Below are positions 49,601 to 54,460 of a stretch of 54,460 nt of DNA, one piece after another. Both the position numbers and the translations under genes were made by a program. Each line of letters opens with the position of its first letter. Within the stretch, counting starts at the first letter, position 1. Below the pieces are notes generated by a model that saw only the letters and a list, made by a program, of their open reading frames with translations, was not told the origin of the DNA and did not search any database. Where the stretch lies: positions 1 through 54,460 of the forward strand of contig CADBKF010000014.1 of the NCBI GenBank assembly GCA_902795195.1. The letters are read 5' to 3'. Origin of the DNA: Oscillospiraceae bacterium (GTDB taxonomy: Bacteria; Bacillota; Clostridia; Oscillospirales; Oscillospiraceae).

Positions 49601-51256
49601 CAGCGGCACATAATAGAGCGCGTCGACCAGGGCGAAGAGCACATCACCCTGCGCACTCTCAAGCCGCTTGAGAAGCGGCTCTGCATAGTGCGGGATCTCC
49701 GGCTCGTCAATGCTCCTGAGCAGGCTGGAGGCGATGATCTTCAGAGAATTGGAGATGCGCTGTGCGTGCTTGGCCGCGATCTTGTGATCCGGGTACAGGC
49801 ACATGTCGATGTAGCGCTCCCAGAGCTCCACCGATTCGGACAAAAAGCTCGCGGTGGCCGGGGCTATGGCGGTCTGCGGGGCGGAGCTTGGCAGCTCCTT
49901 GCGGTATTTCGGCCCGCTGTTTGCCAGGATCTGGCCCATGATGCGGGCGCTCTGGCGGCGCACGTCGCCCTGATAGTGCATCAGCAGCTCGTAGAGCAGC
50001 GACAGCGTCCGGCGCTTGTTCTGGCCGGTCATATAGGTGCTGTACTCCTCAAACAGCCGCAGATAGGTGCGGATGCGGTGCAGGTTCTTCTCTCCCCTGG
50101 CCTGCTCGAGCAGCTGGCCGAAGGTCACGTCCTTCGTGATGGCATACATGAGCCGGATGTTGTTTTCAAACATCTGGTCCGACAGCGCGCCCATCAGCTC
50201 GCCCTCGTCCAGAAGCGCCGCCGGACGCGGCGTGCGCGGCGTCATTTCGGCGCAAAGCGGCTCGGTCTGCACGCCGTGGCCGGTCAGCATCCGTTCAAAA
50301 TCGGCCAGCTTCGTGTAGACCGTGCGGTAGCGCCGCTGCTTTTCCGGCGTCACATCGGCCAGCTTGGAGAGGATGATGTCATAGGACTCTGAGAGCGTAT
50401 AGATCCGCACGACCTCGCGGCCGTTTTCCCGATTGCCGCGCACGCGGAAATCGGCATAGATGAGCAGCAGAGATTCGAGCGTCAGATTCTCAAATTCCAG
50501 ATCCCAGGTGGAGTGGTTGGCGGCAATGTGGGCGATCTTTGGCAGGCCTTGCCGCTCGAGCCACTGATAGGTGAAATAATAGTGCAGGTACGGAATGCGT
50601 TTGGCGTCGCTGCCGCGGCAGCCGAATTTGCCGATGTCGTGGCTGAGCGCGGCGGCGCTCACAAGCGGGATGTCCACCGGCAGACCGGCCTTCGCCGCCT
50701 GCCTTGCCATGTGCAGCGCCATGTGGTGCACGCCGATCGTGTGCGAGGCAGGGTCAAAGGGCATGATCTGCCGGCCAAGCCGCATCAGCGTGACAAAATG
50801 CGCCTTGGAGATTGCCTCCAGATAGCGGTCATACTCCTCCGGGATCAGACTCTCGGCGCGCTCATCCTCGGTGATTTCCGGAATATCCGTCAAAGGATCG
50901 TAGGCAAAGCGGCCGCGCTCGGATTCCAGAAACCATTCGAGCACTGTGACATAGAAGCAAATCCCCTGCCGCAGGCCGACCGGCAGCGTGCCGCGGGCCG
51001 GGTCGGGATAGAGCCGATGGGCCAGCTCGTCATAGCACTCGCGCATCCAGCCGGCGGCCGGCTCCGGATGCAGCGCATCCAGCACCGGGCGGCACCAGCG
51101 CAGCACCTGGGCGCAGTCGGTCCGGCCCTCCGGCAGTGCGGTCGGAAGGCCTGCAAAAAACGCCGTATCCCGGAGCAGCTGCCGCAGCGCCCGCTGCGAA
51201 AGGCCGCACGCGCGCAGCGCAGTGTTCAGTCGTTCGGAAAGAGATTTGTACAACAT
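46622..51256 (-). CDS. Giant fusion: HD domain, helical repeats, NadD-like, GNAT-like and PRTase-like domains
   Basis: The 1544-residue soluble protein has, in order: an N-terminal helical region; an HD domain at ~165-250 (HTIGVHHMALHMA, then ALSHDIGKFG near 207); a long alpha-helical repeat region ~330-880, HEAT-like; a nucleotidyltransferase domain ~885-1070 with FFPGTFDPFTIGHKR and SSTRIREYV, as in NadD/cytidylyltransferases; a GNAT-like segment ~1095-1225; and a phosphoribosyltransferase-like part ~1240-1480 with RPVILVDDLLHKGYR. The HD part resembles YqeK, which is normally encoded beside nadD. The start at 51256 has GGAGA 7 nt upstream; the ATG at 51262 is too close. It is the first gene of the long operon. 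Confidence 0.7.
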   Translation of the reverse strand: MLYKSLSERLNTALRACGLSQRALRQLLRDTAFFAGLPTALPEGRTDCAQVLRWCRPVLDALHPEPAAGWMRECYDELAHRLYPDPARGTLPVGLRQGICFYVTVLEWFLESERGRFAYDPLTDIPEITEDERAESLIPEEYDRYLEAISKAHFVTLMRLGRQIMPFDPASHTIGVHHMALHMARQAAKAGLPVDIPLVSAAALSHDIGKFGCRGSDAKRIPYLHYYFTYQWLERQGLPKIAHIAANHSTWDLEFENLTLESLLLIYADFRVRGNRENGREVVRIYTLSESYDIILSKLADVTPEKQRRYRTVYTKLADFERMLTGHGVQTEPLCAEMTPRTPRPAALLDEGELMGALSDQMFENNIRLMYAITKDVTFGQLLEQARGEKNLHRIRTYLRLFEEYSTYMTGQNKRRTLSLLYELLMHYQGDVRRQSARIMGQILANSGPKYRKELPSSAPQTAIAPATASFLSESVELWERYIDMCLYPDHKIAAKHAQRISNSLKIIASSLLRSIDEPEIPHYAEPLLKRLESAQGDVLFALVDALYYVPLEKLPKQRVQALTRQFAALLPTADEPLQVLLLRRLETLSGYAEDLDALRLQMEAFPDSTSHAVRYFENRVRRCLDLTPRPLELPVAQLYLSNLKNAVHWMVKLTQIDALLDDLDLHPEHAFHTAMHFSNLLSVSEHLPVRERAGRCLMRMQDRLSLVEQNEIIVDLMRELETGQDEISAYIPRYLGVMIAKLPDKELSECLEFLEGHIRQSSVRTATACLLTVSKLLESLRPEDEHRSEQLLGLLLAGVSHYNDTIHETALTVLCEEVLANEKIPAERRRAWCARIGKKLLTLLAEPRAGRFTFFTKAAMLNRLYRFLVECRVDGADFTRAKRKPVAFFPGTFDPFTIGHKRIVEEIRSLGFEVYLAIDEFSWSKLAIPKLLRRQIAAMSVANQMDVYLFPDEIPVNIAFPQELAQLRRLFEGRELYLVTGSDVIANASAYRNTQTGGAAEYNHIIFLRGSAVDPAQLRAKIRGKCMLLTLPEFYETVSSTRIREYVDQNMDISMLVDPMVQNYIYEQKLYLRTPQFKHTLQRQETALRFDQNGSSFEAAVLRRSDGAVRAEAKGRTIRGTELYGVLGSVASAEYLRRHTSGRILLLEQVRLAPGAEQPDARLAINELLSRCLTDDHTYAICCSDGEPWLEQTLLQLGFVPVPGQETVFMVDMRTPNVLIQDVLRRLKEPHRSDSEVTAAVQRTRPLLRRAICALFPGTLLLSFDAELLDSALMERVRQAGGVDGCKEARLLGQSMCVPYGNILSGEIVPNIVTKSLHVDKTYENDIYHFSIRAFPGYSDLPGQVRTIRSFHRPVILVDDLLHKGYRIEKLDRIFRQEQLEIQQLIVGILSGRGRDLMELERRQVDCEYFIPNLQYWFNESLLYPFIGGDSVSDTAPFDGLLPTANLILPYTYPDYLRGASEQMIWQLSQTALENAGQILLAMEHCHQREFATPLTIGRLTEAFLRPRAPYRGKQLRYDLSALPSSYLEDDIRTFLRLRRTTL

Positions 51257-51283
51257 ACACATTTCTCCATCATAATATGGTTC

Positions 51284-51312
51284 ATTATAACAAATCCCCG
51301 GGCATTTCTCAA
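51284..51312 (-). promoter_or_regulatory. Promoter of the nine-gene minus-strand operon
   Basis: Minus-strand TTGAGA (51312-51307), 17-bp spacer, TATAAT (51289-51284), 28 bp before the giant gene. Confidence 0.8.
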
Positions 51313-51341
51313 TGCCGCGGGGGAATTTTTTTGAAATGCTA

Positions 51342-51370
51342 TGGATTTTTTTACCGACTTATGCTATCCT
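51342..51370 (+). promoter_or_regulatory. Promoter of galM
   Basis: TGGATT at 51342-51347, 17-bp spacer, extended -10 TGCTATCCT with its hexamer at 51365-51370. Confidence 0.5.
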
Positions 51371-51427
51371 CTTCTTGGAAAAAATAACGCTTCCCGCATC
51401 GGCGGGCGGCGAACGGAGGTTTTTATC

Positions 51428-52459
51428 ATGAAACAGCGCTTTGGCCTTCTCCCGGACGGCCGGGAGGTTTTCCAGTACACCCTGCAGAACGGCGCAATGT
51501 CCTGCGACATCCTCACCTGGGGCGCGGCCGCGCGCGCGCTGCGCGTGCCGGACAAGGACGGCAAGATCCTGGATGTGCTGCTTGGCTTCGACACGATCGA
51601 GGCGTATCTCAAGCAAACCTGCTATCTGGGCGCCGTCGTGGGCCGCTTTGCCAACCGCATCGGTGACGCCGCCTTTGAGCTGGACGGCGTGCGCTATCCC
51701 CTGGCCACCAACGACGGCAAAAACCACCTGCACGGTGGTCTGATCGGCTTTGACCGGCAGATCTGGAACGTTGATGCAGTCTGCGAGAACGCGATCACGC
51801 TCTCCCTCACCAGCCCCGACGGCCAGGAGGGCTATCCCGGCACGCTTCTTGTGCGCGTCACCTACACGCTCGAAGGCGGCGCGCTGCGCATCGACTATCG
51901 CGCCGAAACCGACAAGCCCACGGTCTGTAACCTGACCAATCACAGCTATTTTAACCTGGACGGCCACGACAGCGGCGACATTCTTCGCCAGCACATCCAA
52001 ATCCATGCCGACGCCTTCACGCCCACCGACGCAGGCTCCATTCCCACGGGTGAGCTGGCCCCTGTGGACGGAACGCCGATGGATCTGCGTGATCTCACAC
52101 CGATCGGCAAAGACATCGACGCCGACTTTGCCCAGCTGCAGATGGCCGGCGGCTACGATCACAACTACGTCCTGCGCGGCAGCGGCCTGCGTGAGGCTGC
52201 GGTTGCAAAGGCCGCCTGCAGCGGCATCACCATGCGTGTGGAGACCACGCAGCCCGGCATCCAGTTCTACAGCGGCAACTATCTCGACGGCTGCCCGGAC
52301 GGCAAGGGCGGCGCACCTTACAAGAAGCGCTACGGCTTCTGCCTGGAGACCCAGGTTTTCCCCGACGCCCCCAACAAGCCTGACTTCCCCACCGCCAGAC
52401 TCAACCCCGGCGAGGTCTACGAGCAGACGACCATCTATCGTTTCTCGGCAGAAGGCTAA
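51428..52459 (+). CDS. galM: Aldose 1-epimerase (galactose mutarotase)
   Basis: The 343-residue beta-sandwich protein has substrate-binding GRFANRIGDAAF near 75 (Asn, Arg), NHLHGG near 101, catalytic His in NHSYFNLDGH near 170, the Asp of GGYDHNYVL near 241, and the catalytic Glu in CLETQVFPDAPN near 307. It interconverts alpha and beta anomers of aldoses. The start MKQRFG has GGAGG at 51415-51419. It stands alone and is divergent from the giant-gene operon; a link to the sulfosugar cluster 28 kb away is not shown. Confidence 0.93.
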   Translation: MKQRFGLLPDGREVFQYTLQNGAMSCDILTWGAAARALRVPDKDGKILDVLLGFDTIEAYLKQTCYLGAVVGRFANRIGDAAFELDGVRYPLATNDGKNHLHGGLIGFDRQIWNVDAVCENAITLSLTSPDGQEGYPGTLLVRVTYTLEGGALRIDYRAETDKPTVCNLTNHSYFNLDGHDSGDILRQHIQIHADAFTPTDAGSIPTGELAPVDGTPMDLRDLTPIGKDIDADFAQLQMAGGYDHNYVLRGSGLREAAVAKAACSGITMRVETTQPGIQFYSGNYLDGCPDGKGGAPYKKRYGFCLETQVFPDAPNKPDFPTARLNPGEVYEQTTIYRFSAEG

Positions 52460-52464
52460 GGCCA

Positions 52465-52592
52465 AATTGACAATTGACAATTGATAATCGACAATTTCGG
52501 TATCCCTTCGGGATGATTTCAATTCATTTTTCATATCAGAGATATGAAAAATACCACAATTGTCCATTTTCAATTGTCAATTATCATTTTCA
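52465..52592. repeat. AT-rich inverted-repeat element, MITE-like
   Basis: The left end has tandem AATTGACAATTGACAATTG. The right end (CAATTGTCAATTATCATT) is its approximate inverse complement. Inside is a 12-bp stem (52526-52537 with 52541-52552, loop AGA) and a small ATCCC/GGGAT hairpin. Its base composition is unlike its surroundings. It separates the convergent galM and ttcA-type genes. Confidence 0.65.
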
Positions 52593-53330
52593 GACGCCCC
52601 GTTCCAGCTTCCTCTGCCCCTCCACGCCCCATTCGGGCAGGGGCAGTCGCTGCATACCGAAGAAGATCTTGTCCTTGAGGCCCGGGTAGCGGCCCTGGAG
52701 CTCAAAGATCAGCTCCTTGACCTCCTCGCGCTTGGTGTGCTTGTCCGCCGGGCAGGTGTTGTGCACGACCGGCAGCTGCATCCGCTCTGCAAAATGCGTG
52801 ATGGAGAGCTCCGGGATATACAGCATCGGGCGGATCTGCGTCACGCCCATGCGGTCGAGGTAGGTCACCGGCTGGAAGCAGCTGATCCGCCCCTCAAAGA
52901 GCAGCGACATGGCGAAGGTCTCCACCGCGTCGTCCCGGTGATGGCCGAGGGCGACCTTGTTGATGCCCCGGTCCACCATGGCCTTGCTCAGCGCCCCGCG
53001 CCGCATTTTGGCGCACATGGAGCAGGGATTCTTCTCGTGCCGGTAGTCAAAGATGATCGGCCCGATCTGCGTCGGAATCAGGCTGAACGGCACCTCCAGT
53101 TCCCTGCAGAGCGCCTCCACCGGCGAGAAGTCCATCCCCTCGAGGCCCATGTCCACGGACAGGGCTTCGAGGGTGAATTTTTTCGGATAGAAATCCCTCA
53201 GCTTTGCCAGCAGGACCAGCAGCGTCAGGCTGTCCTTTCCGCCGGATACGCCCACCGCAATGCGGTCGCCCTCTTCGATCATATGATAGTCATCCACGCA
53301 GCTGCGCAGCAGTCCCAAAAGCTTTTGCAT
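52590..53330 (-). CDS. TtcA-type tRNA 2-thiocytidine synthetase family protein
   Basis: The 246-residue N-type ATP pyrophosphatase has PP-loop GVSGGKDSLT near 27-36. The CSMCAKMRRGAL motif near 105 carries the Cys pair used with an Fe-S cluster, and ALGHHRDDAVETF near 127 completes the ATP site. A third Cys lies in HNTCPADKHTKR near 188. TtcA thiolates C32 of certain tRNAs; related TtuA/TilS-like enzymes make other modifications, so the exact nucleoside is not certain. GGGGAGG lies 5 nt before the ATG. Confidence 0.8.
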   Translation of the reverse strand: MQKLLGLLRSCVDDYHMIEEGDRIAVGVSGGKDSLTLLVLLAKLRDFYPKKFTLEALSVDMGLEGMDFSPVEALCRELEVPFSLIPTQIGPIIFDYRHEKNPCSMCAKMRRGALSKAMVDRGINKVALGHHRDDAVETFAMSLLFEGRISCFQPVTYLDRMGVTQIRPMLYIPELSITHFAERMQLPVVHNTCPADKHTKREEVKELIFELQGRYPGLKDKIFFGMQRLPLPEWGVEGQRKLERGV

Positions 53331-53455
53331 GACGTCCTCCCCTTTGCAGTTTTTCTTCTGCAAGCAAAAAACTAAAATGAAAAGTCAGTATTCAAGAGAA
53401 TACGAGAGAATACGTGAGAATTAAAGAGTTCTTCCGGAGAAAAACGAAAAAACAC

Positions 53456-53484
53456 TTGACAGATTTCCGGGTTTGTGATATAAA
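53456..53484 (+). promoter_or_regulatory. Promoter of rplM-rpsI
   Basis: TTGACA at 53456-53461, 17-bp spacer, TATAAA at 53479-53484. About 70 nt of leader follow before rplM, long enough for an L13-type leader element, but I could not confirm a fold. Confidence 0.8.
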
Positions 53485-53564
53485 AAACAGGCTTTGAGGT
53501 CATTTTAACTCCAAACACCCAATTTGTCAAAACTTTATGTTGCAATATACGGAGGAAAACACAG

Positions 53565-53996
53565 ATGTCCACTACTATGGCAAAAAAAGAGACCGTAGTG
53601 CGCAAGTGGTACGTGCTCGACGCCGCCGGTAAGCCCCTGGGCCGCACCGCCGTTGTCGCTGCCAACCTGCTTCGCGGCAAGCACAAGGTCGATTTCACCC
53701 CCAATGTTGACTGCGGCGATTTCGTCATCATCGTCAACACCGACAAGGCCGTTCTCACCGGCAACAAGGCGGAGGACAAGTACTACCGCCGTCACACCGG
53801 CTGGATCGGCGGCCTGAAGGAGACCAAGTATCGTCTTCTGATGGAGTCCCGTTCCGACTTCGCGATGGAGCTGGCGGTGAAGGGCATGCTGCCCAAGAAC
53901 ACCCTCGGCCGCACCGCGCTGACCCGTCTGAAGCTGTACAAGGGCGCTGAGCACAAGCACGCTGCGCAGAAGCCCGAAGCCTGGACGCAGGACTAA
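53565..53996 (+). CDS. rplM: 50S ribosomal protein L13
   Basis: The 143-residue product is L13: RKWYVLDAAGKPLGRTAVVAANLLRGKHK near the start, DFVIIVNTDKAVLTGNK near 50, and VKGMLPKNTLGRTALTRLKLY near 105. It binds 23S rRNA early in 50S assembly. GGAGG lies 9-10 nt before the ATG at 53565. It is followed after 14 bp by rpsI, the usual pairing. Confidence 0.97.
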   Translation: MSTTMAKKETVVRKWYVLDAAGKPLGRTAVVAANLLRGKHKVDFTPNVDCGDFVIIVNTDKAVLTGNKAEDKYYRRHTGWIGGLKETKYRLLMESRSDFAMELAVKGMLPKNTLGRTALTRLKLYKGAEHKHAAQKPEAWTQD

Positions 53997-54010
53997 GGAG
54001 GTAAGGAACT

Positions 54011-54415
54011 ATGTACGAGAGCAAGAAACAGTATCAGTACGGCACCGGCCGCCGCAAGGCTTCCGTGGCCCGCGTCCGCGTCTATGAGGGCGGCACCGGC
54101 GCCATCACCATCAACGGCCGCGATATCGACGATTACTTCGGCCTCGACACGCTGAAGCTCATCGTCCGTCAGCCCCTCGTCGCCACCGAGATGCTCGGCA
54201 AGGTCGACGTGGTCTGCACCGTCGCCGGCGGCGGCGTGACCGGCCAGGCCGGCGCCATCCGTCACGGCATCTCCCGCGCGCTGCTGGGCGTCAACCCCGA
54301 GCTCCGCGCCACCCTGAAGGCTGCGGGCCTGCTCACCCGTGACCCCAGAATGAAGGAACGCAAGAAGTACGGCTTGAAGGCCGCGCGCAGAGCACCTCAG
54401 TTCTCGAAGCGTTAA
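54011..54415 (+). CDS. rpsI: 30S ribosomal protein S9
   Basis: The 134-residue product is S9: [15 protein letters not shown] near 10, [20 protein letters not shown] near 72-91, and the basic tail ending FSKR that reaches the P-site tRNA. AGGAGG precedes the ATG. The gene is complete within the window. Confidence 0.97.
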   Translation: MYESKKQYQYGTGRRKASVARVRVYEGGTGAITINGRDIDDYFGLDTLKLIVRQPLVATEMLGKVDVVCTVAGGGVTGQAGAIRHGISRALLGVNPELRATLKAAGLLTRDPRMKERKKYGLKAARRAPQFSKR

Positions 54416-54434
54416 TCAGACCCAACAAGAGTCG

Positions 54435-54460
54435 AAAAACCCCGGAAATACGCCATTTCC
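54435..54460 (+). terminator. Probable rpsI terminator, cut by window end
   Basis: AACCCCGGAAAT, a 5-nt loop, then ATTTCC at the last base. The rest of the right arm would lie beyond the window. Confidence 0.5.

Noticed and set aside
46793..50392. Plus-strand open frame of 1199 codons opposite the giant fusion gene
   Set aside because: The sense frame has clear HD, nucleotidyltransferase and PRTase-like motifs. This frame shows only biased residues.

Overview
The window is high-GC (roughly 60%) DNA from an anaerobic Gram-positive gut-type Bacillota, most likely a clostridium of the Oscillospirales. The taxon call is an inference from gene content: AGGAGG-type ribosome sites almost everywhere, histidine fermentation through tetrahydrofolate with a split FtcD/FchA, a split transketolase, a recD2-comFC-mreB gene string, and clostridial DUF families. 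Genes are densely packed, with frequent 4-nt ATGA overlaps. There is no phage, IS transposase, CRISPR array or rRNA.

Layout. 1-10.2 kb is ordinary: a truncated GNAT protein, a small membrane protein beside repeats and a 27-bp perfect palindrome, PhoB/PhoR facing a Na/Pi cotransporter across TTAAC repeats, small conserved hypotheticals, an amidohydrolase, tRNA-Gly, a Mug-type glycosylase, a GDSL lipoprotein and a cystatin-like lipoprotein. 10.2-23.6 kb is a catabolic island. A tocopherol-cyclase-like/flavin-reductase pair is divergent from a GH31 enzyme of the sulfoquinovosidase type, a GPH sugar transporter and an uncharacterised 828-residue protein. A fucose-isomerase-type enzyme on the opposite strand is divergent from an operon of split transketolase, RpiB-like isomerase, iron alcohol dehydrogenase and DUF4867 protein. 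Together these match the sulfo-transketolase route of sulfoquinovose breakdown: glycoside hydrolysis, isomerisation to sulfofructose, two transketolase steps separated by a C4 aldose-ketose isomerisation, then reduction of sulfoacetaldehyde to isethionate. Two of the five sulfonate-recognition positions of the GH31 enzyme are substituted.

23.6-29.5 kb holds housekeeping genes (SRAP, MazG-like, SIMPL, MBL), a UvrA2-type protein lacking the UvrB-binding domain, and tRNA-Leu. 29.6-36.1 kb is a complete histidine-to-glutamate operon (hutH-hutU-hutI-ftcD-fchA). 36.2-37.7 kb has a PH-domain protein and a zinc-ribbon membrane protein.

37.8-51.3 kb appears to be one minus-strand operon of nine genes from a single strong promoter. 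It opens with a giant 1544-residue fusion (HD + helical repeats + NadD-like nucleotidyltransferase + GNAT-like + phosphoribosyltransferase-like). An LDH/MDH-type dehydrogenase, an iron-sulfur-flavoprotein-like protein, LuxE and LuxC follow, each junction overlapping; then come a small membrane protein, RecD2, ComFC and MreB. The first five genes form a carboxylate-activating and -reducing system without luciferase and are the best candidate here for an undescribed system. 51.4-54.4 kb carries galM, an AT-rich inverted-repeat element, a TtcA-type gene and the rplM-rpsI ribosomal operon.
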